Shown: positions 38,642-48,065 of the stretch, piece by piece
How the letters are laid out: each line of letters begins with the position of its first letter
Numbering within the stretch: the stretch's first letter is position 1
DNA from: Balneolales bacterium ANBcel1
GTDB lineage: Bacteria > Bacteroidota > Rhodothermia > Balneolales > Natronogracilivirgulaceae
Length of the DNA stretch: 64,000 nt
Assembly: GCA_029688905.1 (NCBI GenBank)
Contig: JARULB010000003.1
Coordinates: 62,001-126,000, forward strand
Direction: 5' to 3'
The notes under the pieces: generated by a model
Seen by the model: only the letters and a program-made list of their open reading frames with translations
Told to the model about the DNA's origin: nothing
Database searches by the model: none
Translations under genes and position numbers: made by a program

Positions 38642-41600
38642 TTTTTCCATCCTCCCAGAACGGTTCATCGAGATAGTAACGATCCAGTTCGAACCGAAGT
38701 CCCGTTTCCATCCTCCGTGACAACTCGACATTCTTACGCTGGCGCTGCACCCTCTCGTCATACCTGCTAATGTGACGATAATCCGACCATTTGGGTTGGC
38801 CCGTCAATGAAACATGAAACCGGCCTTCGCGAATGGTCTTCAAAATCCACGAAACCCTCAGGGTTCGGATCGCTTCAAGAAACGCGTCCAGTTCGTCGGC
38901 CATTTTATAATGCAAATATTTGCCGTTTCTGGTCCCCTTGCCGGTGTACACCTTCTCATATATCATCATTTCGGCAGAACCCATCGTGCAGATGCGCTGC
39001 ACATCTTTCTTTTTTCCGTTGATGGGAAGTTTGTAGTAGCCGGCCAGAAAGTGCGGAATTCCCCTTTTCCGTAGGTACATTCCGTACACCGGAAGCTGGA
39101 AACTCAACCCCTTGCAGATACGGCCCTTATAGCTCTGCACACCTGATCCGCCGGATTTGTAATCGTAAATCAGTGCGGCTTTCCCGTCGCCGGAGAGGTC
39201 GATGCGGTCGATCATTCCGCGAAAAACGACATCCACCCCATCCAACCGCTCTTCAAATTCCCAGCTGTGCTCCATGGAAAAGCCGGAACCGGGGTAGAAC
39301 ACCGCGGGCTTGAGATCTGACAGATCCTCATTTATATCAGGATGCGCCTCCTTTTCGACTTCCAAAAACCAGCGTGTAACGCGCTCCAGGTTTTTTTTCA
39401 AAATATCGGGGAACGGGCTTTCGGGATTGCCCATCTGATGCCGGTAATCGCCGACAAGCCGCTCCCGGATGCGTTCCATGCGCTTTTCGGCGGTGCCGGG
39501 ATCCTCCGCAGGCCAAACGGGCGGACCCTCCTGCTCCGTCTCAGTGTAAAATTCCTGCAAAATGTGATGCAGCAGAGAGCCCTTGATATTTGATTCGGCA
39601 TCGTCCTGATACTCATGAAGCGGTTGCAGGCGCAGCATGTACTTGAAAAAAAACTCCTGTGGAGAGGCTGCAAACGAATCCAGACGGCTGATGCTCATCT
39701 TCATCGGGCCGGTATTGTCCCGCTGGGTCCACCACCGTGACATCCACCCGGACCGGATCACCCCGTCGTACCGCCCCATCCGCTCAAAATCCCGGCGCTC
39801 TTGCTGAACGGCAGCGGCCAGCTTCATCTGCCGGATAAACGGCCGGATCTGCTCCCTGAGCTCCGGACCGACCTTTTCCATCACAGAGTTCTCCTCCGGA
39901 ACCTCCGTATGCATCTCAAATAGTGAGGGCTGCCGATTTTTTTCGGATGTCCTTGTTGCGGCATCAGTATCCGGCGCGCCACGACCTGCTCCATCGGCAC
40001 GATGGTTCAGTATCCACAGGGCGATATCCTGCCGGGTGACAAGCGGCGCCCCGGCACCGCCGGTTCGCGGAGTGCGGTCAGGCAGCCGGCTCATGGAACG
40101 GAGTCGGTGACCGGCAAGGCGAACCTGGTCCTCCAGATCCAGCCACAATGGTGAAGGCATGACCGGCTTCTGAGCAACATGGGCCGGGCGGCTGAGGAAA
40201 CGCGGGCGCCCTGATGCCAGCAAGCGTTCAAGCTGACGCCTTGCAATATCATACTCCTCCGTGCCCTCACGGCCCGTAAGCTTGCGAAGCGCCTTCTCAT
40301 AGCGAAACTGCAGAAAGTCGGCACGATCCGGCTTCGGAAATCCTTCCTCATGGAGACCAAGCACATAGACCACCTTGTCATGCACCTCCGGCAGGTGACG
40401 AATTTCCGTAACCAGCACCCCGCCCGGTTTTTCTTCGGGACGCTCCCTGGTCTCTTTCAGCCGAAGCTCCAGCAGCCTGAAAAAATCATTGCGACTGATA
40501 CTTTCTCCAAGGCCGAGGCGCTGCCCGGCGGCCGACAGCTTCTCAAGAATAACTTCCAGAAGCTGGCGCGCTTCGTTTGCTTCCCGGCTCATGAGGTCCC
40601 TTTGCAGGTCCAGGAGTCCGCGGGTCCATTGCACCCAATCGCCCAGCCGCTGCCGGGTTTCGGTCTTATACTGCTCCCGCAACGCTTCCAGATGGCGGAT
40701 GACCTCCCGGTAGAACTCGCGGTCGCGGCGAAGGCCCTCCCTCCGGCGCGTTTCCTTCTCCTCATCCTCTTCCCAGGCAATATGTTCAAGCAGACCGTCG
40801 AATACACGGCCCATCCCCTCCGACACCTCCCGCAAGGTTCGAAAGTTGTAGGCCCGGCAAAACTGTGAAAAATGGCGGATGTTCGGCGCTTTCTGTTCGT
40901 CATGATCCTGCAACTCCGGCAGCACCAGCCTGTTATCGGCAAAAACCCGGAATACGTCATCCACCTGGAAATCGTTGTGATCCAGCTTGAGATAGGTCAG
41001 TATCCTGCGCACAAAAGGATGGCTGATCAGAGAGGGTCCGCGGCTGGTGTACAGCGGCACCCGGAACCGTTCTGAGAGCACCGGAAGCAGCTCTTCGTAC
41101 AGGGAGAGGTCACCGGTGAGAATCACGAAATCGTCGAATCGGGTGGCGGTGCTGTCGGCCGGTGGCGCGTTATCCGGCTGCCCCGACCCGGAGGGCGGCG
41201 ACTCCGATGCCCTGTCATCCACCGCCTGCCCGGATCTGGCTCCGGCGACATCCTCCCGGGAAACCGATGCCAGAATATGGCGCACCGCCTGTTCCAGCTC
41301 TTCGCGGGGATGGTGGAATACATCCATGCCGAGCCTGCCACCCCCGGTATCAGATAACGAATCCTGACGGGGAAGCTCAGTGTGCGGCTTCTCAACCGGT
41401 CGTTCCTCACCGGCATGCGGTACACCGGTTTCGGTTTTTTCGGTGGATGACCCAGCACCCCGACCTCCGGCCGCAACGCCTTTCTTTCCGTACCGGATAT
41501 GAACCATCCGTGGGCCGCCATCTCCGCCATCATCCAGGATGCGGTCAAGTACCTGCTCCTGCAGGGGTGAAAGCTCGTCAATCTGATAGAGCACCAGTTT

Positions 41601-42218
41601 TTCATGGCGGATCAGGTCGGTTCGGAAACGTTTCACACCGGCTGCCAGCTGTTCCCGGTCGACCCAGTTGTTTTCGGTCAGTTTGCGCTCGTAATCGGCG
41701 AGTAATTCCGTTATGAGCACCCGTGACGACGGTCCTTTATCCGGCCGGACGGTCACTCCCCTGCGCACCGGCGCATCCTCCGCTCCCTGAAGCATCGTGT
41801 ACAATGCCCCCGGATGCCGGTTCTCCCGGTACAGCTCCCCGATGATATTGGACAAGGCGGTTACCGATCTCATCCCCGCAAAACGACGGAACTCTTTCCG
41901 GGGATGGCCTGCCAGCCACTGCTCCAGCCACAGGGAACGCTCTTCGGCGGTAAGAATCACTGCGGGGATGCGGCTCTCTTCCAGGCTGTGCAAGGCCAGC
42001 TCTTCCATCCACGATTCGAGAGTGCGGATATCCGGTGCAAACCCGCGCCGGTCACGCTGCCATTTTCGGCGAACCTCCCGCTCCATGAGCAGGTTGTTCA
42101 CCAGAATCAATGATCCGGAACCGGAAGCCTCATCCAGCAAATACCTCCACAGCGCCGATGGATTCCTGTCTATGATTTCCTGTTTGCGCATGTCTCGTTT
42201 TTTCAATCTGCCGCTCAC
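38634..42218 (-). CDS. addB: AddB-like helicase/nuclease subunit
   Basis: About 1190 aa. The N-terminus resembles AddB/RexB inactive helicase folds (SGSLILVNNLLMEREVRRKW, FVILTGDLSLYEELLPVLSERF). The C-terminal PD-(D/E)XK nuclease of the RecB type begins at SNIKGSLLHHILQEFY and has FRGMIDRIDLSGD, LIYDYKSGG and FQLPVYGMYL. I do not see the four-cysteine iron-sulfur clamp of Bacillus AddB. The start is uncertain: GTG at 42218 has AGGAG 6 bases upstream and is used here; Met at 42233 or 42191 are alternatives. It overlaps addA by 8 bases. Confidence 0.82.
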   Translation of the reverse strand: MSGRLKKRDMRKQEIIDRNPSALWRYLLDEASGSGSLILVNNLLMEREVRRKWQRDRRGFAPDIRTLESWMEELALHSLEESRIPAVILTAEERSLWLEQWLAGHPRKEFRRFAGMRSVTALSNIIGELYRENRHPGALYTMLQGAEDAPVRRGVTVRPDKGPSSRVLITELLADYERKLTENNWVDREQLAAGVKRFRTDLIRHEKLVLYQIDELSPLQEQVLDRILDDGGDGGPRMVHIRYGKKGVAAGGRGAGSSTEKTETGVPHAGEERPVEKPHTELPRQDSLSDTGGGRLGMDVFHHPREELEQAVRHILASVSREDVAGARSGQAVDDRASESPPSGSGQPDNAPPADSTATRFDDFVILTGDLSLYEELLPVLSERFRVPLYTSRGPSLISHPFVRRILTYLKLDHNDFQVDDVFRVFADNRLVLPELQDHDEQKAPNIRHFSQFCRAYNFRTLREVSEGMGRVFDGLLEHIAWEEDEEKETRRREGLRRDREFYREVIRHLEALREQYKTETRQRLGDWVQWTRGLLDLQRDLMSREANEARQLLEVILEKLSAAGQRLGLGESISRNDFFRLLELRLKETRERPEEKPGGVLVTEIRHLPEVHDKVVYVLGLHEEGFPKPDRADFLQFRYEKALRKLTGREGTEEYDIARRQLERLLASGRPRFLSRPAHVAQKPVMPSPLWLDLEDQVRLAGHRLRSMSRLPDRTPRTGGAGAPLVTRQDIALWILNHRADGAGRGAPDTDAATRTSEKNRQPSLFEMHTEVPEENSVMEKVGPELREQIRPFIRQMKLAAAVQQERRDFERMGRYDGVIRSGWMSRWWTQRDNTGPMKMSISRLDSFAASPQEFFFKYMLRLQPLHEYQDDAESNIKGSLLHHILQEFYTETEQEGPPVWPAEDPGTAEKRMERIRERLVGDYRHQMGNPESPFPDILKKNLERVTRWFLEVEKEAHPDINEDLSDLKPAVFYPGSGFSMEHSWEFEERLDGVDVVFRGMIDRIDLSGDGKAALIYDYKSGGSGVQSYKGRICKGLSFQLPVYGMYLRKRGIPHFLAGYYKLPINGKKKDVQRICTMGSAEMMIYEKVYTGKGTRNGKYLHYKMADELDAFLEAIRTLRVSWILKTIREGRFHVSLTGQPKWSDYRHISRYDERVQRQRKNVELSRRMETGLRFELDRYYLDEPFWEDGKND

Positions 42219-42512
42219 GGGCCTCTCCTTCATGGAAACTGCCACTCGCCCCGGTTCCGCACGCAACCGCCGGCACCGCCTGACGCGGTCAGGCTGCCCA
42301 CAGATTAGCAAAAACGGTGATCAGATAAAATGATGAATTGAAAAGATGGCTTTTGGGGAGCGTTCCAGTACCTTAATTTGTTACGATTCATGCCTGCCGC
42401 GGCACCGTTTTTCCGTTGCCGGGACAGCCCGACGGTGGATGCTTCCGTTTTTTTTCCGCCGGGAAACGTTGTCCGTACACCAATCACCCACTCTGATAAC
42501 CGATATATCGTT
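42219..42512. other. Divergent region, addB / polX
   Basis: No gene recognised. Frames extending polX upstream to 42378 lack conserved sequence. Confidence 0.45.
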
Positions 42513-44282
42513 ATGCCCGACCCTGTTAAAAAGGATGAAGTTGTCGCACTGCTCGAGGAAATCGGTACGCTCATGCGCCTCTCCGGCGAAAATGAGTTCC
42601 GCGCCATGGCGTTCGACCGCGCCGCCCGTTCCATAGAAAACATGGACGATGACATCAATCTACTTATTGAGGAGCATCGTCTTACAGACTTAAAAGGCGT
42701 AGGGAAGTCCATAGCAGATGACATTTATGCGTTTGCGGAAATCGGGCAGGTACCGGTGCGGGAAAAGCTTCGCAAGCAGGTGCCGCAGGGCCTTTTTCGG
42801 TGGCTGGATATCTCAGGTATGGGTCCCAAGAAAATCTACAAGATCCACAAGGAGCTGGGCATTACCGAATTGTCGGAGTTGAAAGAGCGCTGCGAGGACG
42901 GGTCGGTGGCCGCCTTGCCGGGCATGGGAAAAAAATCCGCCGAGAAGATCCTCACATCGATCGACTGGATGGAGCAGTTTGCCGAGCGCTGCCGGATAGA
43001 TGAAGCGGCGGTGATTGCCGAAAGTTTTCTTGAGAATTTGAAACACGCCGACGGGGTGGAGCAGATCTCCATAGCGGGATCCCTCAGGCGGGCGGGCGAA
43101 ACCATAGGCGACATCGACATCCTCGTCGCCGCCGGGGAAGACGCCTCAGAGCGGATCATGGAACAATTTGTAACGGACGAGCGGGTGGTCGAGGTACTGG
43201 GACACGGTTCCACGAAAAGCTCGGTGCGCACACGGGAAGGCCGCCAGGTGGACCTGCGCATTGTCGCACCCGCACATTTCGCCCCCGCGCTGATGTATTT
43301 TACCGGCAGCAAAGAGCATAACGTGGCTATGCGCCGGCGCGCCCGCGAACGAGACCTGCAGCTCAATGAGTATGGCCTGTTCCATCAGAATTCGGAAAAA
43401 CAGGCCGACTTTGAGCGGCCTCTGAGTACCGGCAGCGAAGCTGATCTATACCGGCACCTCGGGCTCGGCTTTATTCCGCCCGAGCTCCGGGAGGATCACG
43501 GCGAATTTGAACTCGCCGACGGCGGCAAGGAGCCGGATCTTGTTGCCGAATCGGATATCATGGGCATCCTCCATGCCCACTCCACCTGGAGCGACGGCCG
43601 GGCATCAATTCGCGAAATGGCCGAGGCCTGCATCGAACGCGGATACCGCTATCTTTCGATCACCGACCATTCCCGTTCGGCTGCCTATGCCGGGGGACTC
43701 TCCATCGATCGCGTCCATGAACAGTGGAAGGAAATCGACCTGCTCAACGACGAGTTCGATAAAAGCGGCACCGGGTTTCGTGTTCTGAAGGGCATTGAAT
43801 CGGACATCCTCTCTGACGGGAGCCTGGATTATCCGAATGATGTTCTCAGTGGCTTTGACGTGGTGATCGGAAGCGTGCACTCCGGTCTGGATCAGCCGCC
43901 GGAGAAAATGCTCGACCGGCTGAAACGGGCCGCGGCTCATCCGCTGATCCACATAATCGGACATCCTACCGGCAGGTTGCTGCTCCAGCGCGACGGCAAC
44001 AAGGCCGACCTCAACCAACTCATCCCGTTTGCCGCCGAACACCATACGGCGATAGAGATCAATGCCAACCCCAGGCGCCTTGACCTCGACTGGCGCTATG
44101 GCCGAAAAGCGAGAGAAGCGGGCATGATGAGCGCGATTTGTCCGGATGCCCATACCATTGAAGGGCTGGACCATGTCCGATACGGAATCGGCACCGCACG
44201 GAAAGCCGGCTTCCCGGCCCGGCAGATTCTCAATGCCATGCCTCTTGATGGGCTGATGAACTGGCTTGGACGAAAAAAGTAG
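42513..44282 (+). CDS. polX: DNA polymerase X family protein with PHP domain
   Basis: A 589 aa DNA repair polymerase. The N-terminal helix-hairpin-helix 8-kDa-like region (1-135: LKGVGKSIADDIYAF, ISGMGPKKIYKI, LPGMGKKSAEKIL) is followed by the polymerase-beta nucleotidyltransferase core with catalytic Asps in GSLRRAGETIGDIDILVA and QVDLRIV. The C-terminal PHP phosphoesterase (about 350-589: GILHAHSTWSDGRAS, SITDHSRSAAY, GHPTGRLLL, CPDAHTIEGLDHVRYG) likely gives 3'-5' exonuclease activity. The frame opens at 42378; the start at 42513 (MPDPVKKDEV) is chosen by similarity of N-termini. Confidence 0.95.
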   Translation: MPDPVKKDEVVALLEEIGTLMRLSGENEFRAMAFDRAARSIENMDDDINLLIEEHRLTDLKGVGKSIADDIYAFAEIGQVPVREKLRKQVPQGLFRWLDISGMGPKKIYKIHKELGITELSELKERCEDGSVAALPGMGKKSAEKILTSIDWMEQFAERCRIDEAAVIAESFLENLKHADGVEQISIAGSLRRAGETIGDIDILVAAGEDASERIMEQFVTDERVVEVLGHGSTKSSVRTREGRQVDLRIVAPAHFAPALMYFTGSKEHNVAMRRRARERDLQLNEYGLFHQNSEKQADFERPLSTGSEADLYRHLGLGFIPPELREDHGEFELADGGKEPDLVAESDIMGILHAHSTWSDGRASIREMAEACIERGYRYLSITDHSRSAAYAGGLSIDRVHEQWKEIDLLNDEFDKSGTGFRVLKGIESDILSDGSLDYPNDVLSGFDVVIGSVHSGLDQPPEKMLDRLKRAAAHPLIHIIGHPTGRLLLQRDGNKADLNQLIPFAAEHHTAIEINANPRRLDLDWRYGRKAREAGMMSAICPDAHTIEGLDHVRYGIGTARKAGFPARQILNAMPLDGLMNWLGRKK

Positions 44283-44321
44283 CCGTGCTGCAAGCCAAAT
44301 GACGGAATCCCCGGTCTGCTG

Positions 44322-45314
44322 CTACTCCTCCTCCCGGTACATTTCGTAGTGCTTTTCACCCGCGCGGATGGCAACATTCAGCCGGTTTTGCGGCGGCGGC
44401 AGCGGACAAGTCGTATGCGGGTTGATGGCGCATGGCGGATTATAGGAGACGTTGAAGTCAATGACTGCCGGCTCTCCCGGGGATGGACGGTCGATATAGA
44501 CAAAACGGCCGCCGGGATAGGTCTCGTCGCCCGTCGTGGCATCGGCAAACGGAATAAAAAGCCGGTCGCCCGTACCCAGGGCCACCATGGAGATCTCCTG
44601 ATCATCCAGGGAGAACATCAGCGTTCCGGCCACATCCCACTCGATCATCTGTCCCAGCACATTCTCGATCATCATGGTCGCGCCCTCCTCGTGCGGATCA
44701 AAATCGGCCTCGACCCGGTACTTGCGATCGACTTCGAACCGGTCGATTCCATCAAAATGGCGGAGATGCGGACTATTATCATCATACAGGCGGATACCGA
44801 ATTTATCATCGCGCTGCACCACGAACCAGGTCAGTGTCCGGTACTGCAGCTCCTTCCGCTCATCGGAAGGATATATCAGCTCTTCGCGGACCCCTCGCCC
44901 GCGGTTGTCGCGAATATCGACATTTCCAACCACCCGGATGAACACCGAGTCACTCCTGAGTTCAAATATTCCGGCATACTCCGGAATAGAACCCTCGGGA
45001 AAACGGACGCGCGCCCGTTCGCCACTACCGAAAAGCTGTTCGCCCTCATCCAGCCAGTAAAGGCCCGCCAGGCGAAGCCACCCCTGGTCATCATTGAGCC
45101 TTTCAATGCGGTTACTGTGCCACTCTTCAACCCATGCGAGATACTCCTCGTCCTGTTCCTCCGGCAAAGAAGACTCTCCCGCATTTTCCGCAGCGCCAAG
45201 TTCGGTTACCGTCCCAAATTTCAGGGGATAGGATATGACGGCCAGCAGACAGACCAACAGCGCGGCAACCCGTAAAAATTGACGTAAAATCACATTCATC
45301 AGACCCGTATCCAT
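44322..45314 (-). CDS. DUF1684 protein, exported or membrane-anchored
   Basis: A 330 aa protein with one N-terminal hydrophobic segment (about 10-30) and the DUF1684 domain: WLRLAGLYWLDEGEQLFGSG, YRVEADFDPHEE, FVYIDRPS and the characteristic YNPPCAINPHTTCPLPPPQN. The biochemical function is unknown. Met6 (45299) is an alternative start. A structured RNA ending in a terminator lies about 60 bases upstream on the same strand and may belong to its leader. Confidence 0.85.
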   Translation of the reverse strand: MDTGLMNVILRQFLRVAALLVCLLAVISYPLKFGTVTELGAAENAGESSLPEEQDEEYLAWVEEWHSNRIERLNDDQGWLRLAGLYWLDEGEQLFGSGERARVRFPEGSIPEYAGIFELRSDSVFIRVVGNVDIRDNRGRGVREELIYPSDERKELQYRTLTWFVVQRDDKFGIRLYDDNSPHLRHFDGIDRFEVDRKYRVEADFDPHEEGATMMIENVLGQMIEWDVAGTLMFSLDDQEISMVALGTGDRLFIPFADATTGDETYPGGRFVYIDRPSPGEPAVIDFNVSYNPPCAINPHTTCPLPPPQNRLNVAIRAGEKHYEMYREEE

Positions 45315-45372
45315 TGTTTATGGCAAAAAAAAATCAGACCCCGTTACAACGCCAAAGGTAATTAATTATGCG

Positions 45373-45461
45373 AAAAAAAGAAGGGCCGAATGTATCAACA
45401 TCCGGCCCACTTTCAGGTCTGTTAGCAAAGAATCTTCCCAAACGGGAATAATTCCAGGCCT
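45373..45461 (-). ncRNA. Candidate structured RNA ending in a terminator (leader or small RNA)
   Basis: On the minus strand, an outer stem AGGCCTG/CAGACCT (45461-45455 with 45421-45415) encloses a hairpin GAAT..TTCCC-GTTT-GGGAA..ATTC. A strong terminator follows: GGGCCGGATGT-TGAT-ACATTCGGCCC (45408-45383) plus a T run. The terminator ends about 60 bases before the DUF1684 gene. The layout fits an aptamer plus terminator or a free small RNA of about 100 bases. I do not recognise a known family and no convincing promoter is visible. Confidence 0.45.
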
Positions 45462-45571
45462 TCATAGAGATAGAGCACAAATAGGTACTTTCCTTACACA
45501 TTTTTTTATTTTTTTTTAGACGCTCCAATAAACGCTCTCTGTTAGGGCGGCGAATGATCCGGACCGATCGG

Positions 45572-45603
45572 TTGTTACATGGGACAACTAACGAGCATAT
45601 TTG
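45572..45603 (+). promoter_or_regulatory. Bacteroidota-type promoter of doxX
   Basis: TTG (45572-45574), 21 bases, then CATATTTG (45596-45603), one base off TAnnTTTG. The spacing equals that of the tRNA-Val promoter. The start would be about 35 bases before the ATG. Confidence 0.5.
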
Positions 45604-45643
45604 TACTTACAGCAACCTAAACAGAAAAAAAACGGGGAAAATC

Positions 45644-46042
45644 ATGACCAATACGACTTCCGATCAAAACAAGGATATTGCTCTTTTGCTTTTGCGTCTG
45701 GGCGTGGGTCTCATTTTTGTAGTTGCCGGATGGGGCAAAATAACCGGCATCGAGGGTGTGCAAGGCTTCTTCGGTGACATAGGTATCCCGATGGCTGGTT
45801 TCATGGCCTGGGTAGTTGCCATCGTTGAGTTTGTTGGCGGACTAATGGTGCTTGCCGGTGCCTATATCCGTATTCCGGCCATACTCCTGGCTGTAATTAT
45901 GGTGGTCGCCATCCTCACAACCAAACTGGGTCAGGATTTCTCGGCATATCGACTTGACCTGATGCTGCTTGTTGCCAGCGCCGCGCTCGCACTGATGGGC
46001 AGCGGTGGATACTCGGTTGACAAGAAAGTTCAGGGCACCTGA
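45644..46042 (+). CDS. DoxX-family membrane protein
   Basis: A 132 aa protein with four TM helices and the DoxX opening LLLLRLGVGLIFVVAGWGKITGIEG, then FFGDIGIPMAGFMAWVVAIVEFVGG. The family is linked to redox or detoxification in the membrane, with poorly defined chemistry. The start is Met 45644 (MTNTTSDQN); the frame is open from 45554. Single gene with its own promoter. Confidence 0.9.
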   Translation: MTNTTSDQNKDIALLLLRLGVGLIFVVAGWGKITGIEGVQGFFGDIGIPMAGFMAWVVAIVEFVGGLMVLAGAYIRIPAILLAVIMVVAILTTKLGQDFSAYRLDLMLLVASAALALMGSGGYSVDKKVQGT

Positions 46043-46197
46043 TCCGCCGCAACAGACGGCACCTTTCGGCGATCGGGTGCGAAGCCTTTCCGGCCGGGCA
46101 CCCCACATCTGCTTCGGGATCCCGGCCGGAGACCTGCTTCGTCTTCAATTGAAAACCAGGATAGCCCTGGCACGGAACTGTCCTGCAGTCACAACCT

Positions 46198-47202
46198 ATG
46201 GATCCGATTACGCACGGCCTGACCGGCGCCGCAGCCGCTCAGCTGGCATCCGACAAAGAGAAGCAAAGGCCTGCCGCGTTGACCGGCCTGGTCGCAGCGA
46301 TGCTCCCCGACCTGGAGACGTTTATTCATCATCCTGCCGATCCTCTTTTCAATATTGAAATACACCGGCAGTTCACGCACGCCCTCCTGTTCATACCGGT
46401 GGGAGCCCTCCTGACCGCAGGACTCCTCTGGTGGCTGATGCGAAACCACCTCTCTTTCCGTGAGCTTTTTTTCTTCAGCCTGCTGGGCTTCGCCACTCAT
46501 GGCTTCATGGATGCCGTGACCAGCTACGGCACCGAGCTGCTTTGGCCTTTTTCCGACACCCGAGTCGCCTGGCATCTGCTGCCCATCGTGGATCCGCTGC
46601 TGACCATAGTGATGGGCGTTCTGGCAGGAGCCGCCTTCTACTATCGCAAAAAAAGGTTCGCCTGGCTCTTCTTTGCCTGGCTGGCGATCTATCTTCTGGC
46701 CGGATTTATCCAGCGTGAGCGGGGTACCGCAGCTATGGAAGCCGTAGCGCAGCAAAGAGGTCACACGGTCGAGCGGATGGTAGTAAAGCCCACGATCGGA
46801 AATCTGGTGCTTTGGCGGAGCACCTACCAATCCGGCGATTCCATTCATGTGGATGCTGTTCGTTCCGGATTCTTTGCACCACCGGTGGTTTATCCTGGGG
46901 ATGTAACCCCGCTTGTCACGCCATCCCGCCATTTCTCACACATGAAAGGAACCGTTCTGTACGATGATCTGCGCAGGTTTCAGCGTTTCTCGGACGGCTA
47001 CCTGATTTTCCATCCGGACGATGACCAGATCATTGGTGATGCCCGCTATTCCATGGTACCCAACGAGCTTGTCCCGTTGTGGGGAATTGAGGCGGATACG
47101 ACCAAACCGGATCGGCATGTCCCTTTCCTCTATTTTCGTGATACCGGTGAAGAGGTCAGGAATACGTTTCTGGAAATGGTGCTGGGAAAAAAACAGCCCT
47201 GA
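46198..47202 (+). CDS. YdjM/DUF457-type membrane-bound metal-dependent hydrolase homologue
   Basis: A 334 aa protein. It begins MDPITHGLTGAAAAQLASDK, with LPDLETFIHHPADPLFNIEIHRQFTHALLF and ATHGFMDAVTSYGTELLWPFSD, the His/Asp-rich signature of this family, in the first of about four to five TM helices (to about residue 170). The C-terminal 165 residues are soluble beta-rich sequence. The activity has not been settled for the family. Confidence 0.85.
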   Translation: MDPITHGLTGAAAAQLASDKEKQRPAALTGLVAAMLPDLETFIHHPADPLFNIEIHRQFTHALLFIPVGALLTAGLLWWLMRNHLSFRELFFFSLLGFATHGFMDAVTSYGTELLWPFSDTRVAWHLLPIVDPLLTIVMGVLAGAAFYYRKKRFAWLFFAWLAIYLLAGFIQRERGTAAMEAVAQQRGHTVERMVVKPTIGNLVLWRSTYQSGDSIHVDAVRSGFFAPPVVYPGDVTPLVTPSRHFSHMKGTVLYDDLRRFQRFSDGYLIFHPDDDQIIGDARYSMVPNELVPLWGIEADTTKPDRHVPFLYFRDTGEEVRNTFLEMVLGKKQP

Positions 47203-47232
47203 CGAAACGGGTCCGCCAGGGCTGTACTCTTG
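47191..47232 (-). terminator. Terminator, minus strand (DUF4168 gene)
   Basis: On the minus strand the arms ACAGCCCTG and CAGGGCTGT are followed by seven T. It overlaps the 3' end of the convergent 46198-47202 gene. Confidence 0.7.
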
Positions 47233-47292
47233 TTGCGCTCAGGATAATTGTCTTACATGCTCAATACTCCGGCGCTAAACCGGCTCAACGGA

Positions 47293-47811
47293 TTAATACT
47301 GCTGTCCGCCCGGCTCTCCCTCTTGCATTTGCTCTTCCTGGATCATTTGCTGAACTCTTTGCTGCAGCTCGGGATCCTGCTGAACCGCCATGTTGATCTC
47401 CTGAAAACGGTCCATGTCGATGCCTTCCTGCTCTACCGCCGCCTCAAGCTGCACATTCATCTCTTCCTCAATTACCTGAATCTGCTCGAAGGCACTCTCA
47501 AATTTGGCCATATCCTCCGCTGAAACGTCAAGCTCTTCGGGAGATTCTCCCATCTGCTCGGCGCGCATGATATTGTTGTAGGTCTGGACATCGATGCCCT
47601 CTTCATTTACAACCTCAACCATCTCCTGCTGCGACTGAGCCTGCACCGTCTGAGCATTCATGGACGCATCCACAAAAGCTTCCAGTTCATCGTCGGAAAC
47701 TTCGATTTGCGGCGCCTCCGGCTGGGGCTGTTCAAACTGCGCCTGTGCCGGCACTGCGAAACAAGCAAATGCGATAGCGGTGAGTGCGATGATAAGGGAC
47801 TGAAATTTCAT
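47293..47811 (-). CDS. Secreted DUF4168 protein
   Basis: A 172 aa protein with a signal peptide ending at AQAQ (about residue 25), then a very acidic, Gln-rich helical domain (ISVDDELEAFVDA-like opening; FEQIQVIEEEMNVQLEAAV; RFQEINMAVQQDPELQQRV). This matches DUF4168, a periplasmic helical domain of unknown role. It ends in a Glu/Gln/Met/Gly-rich tail. Single gene with its own terminator. Confidence 0.82.
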   Translation of the reverse strand: MKFQSLIIALTAIAFACFAVPAQAQFEQPQPEAPQIEVSDDELEAFVDASMNAQTVQAQSQQEMVEVVNEEGIDVQTYNNIMRAEQMGESPEELDVSAEDMAKFESAFEQIQVIEEEMNVQLEAAVEQEGIDMDRFQEINMAVQQDPELQQRVQQMIQEEQMQEGEPGGQQY

Positions 47812-48065
47812 ATAGGAACCTCGTTACTTTGGTGTTCTTTTGTTGCGTTTTTTATTTGTTCAGTGTCCCTACAACTCACCGGAATGCGCTGTATTACCCT
47901 CTTAATTTTTTTTAGCACCCTTTTTCAGGATACAATAGTTGTAAAATTTCGTAAACATAGAGCTTGTTCACCGATTCTCAGCTTTATACCGGGGTGGCGG
48001 CGATATTGGCGTCATGTGTCCACAGGATGGCAAGAATTTCTCTTCCGGGAGGCAGGCGAAACCGT
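47812..48065. other. Intergenic, DUF4168 gene / carotenoid operon end
   Basis: AT-rich in the middle (47900-47960). It holds the 5' side of the DUF4168 gene; no other feature seen. Confidence 0.4.

Noticed and set aside
45334-45528. 64-codon minus-strand frame over the structured RNA
   Set aside because: The frame crosses a strong terminator and the paired arms; RNA structure explains the sequence better than coding.
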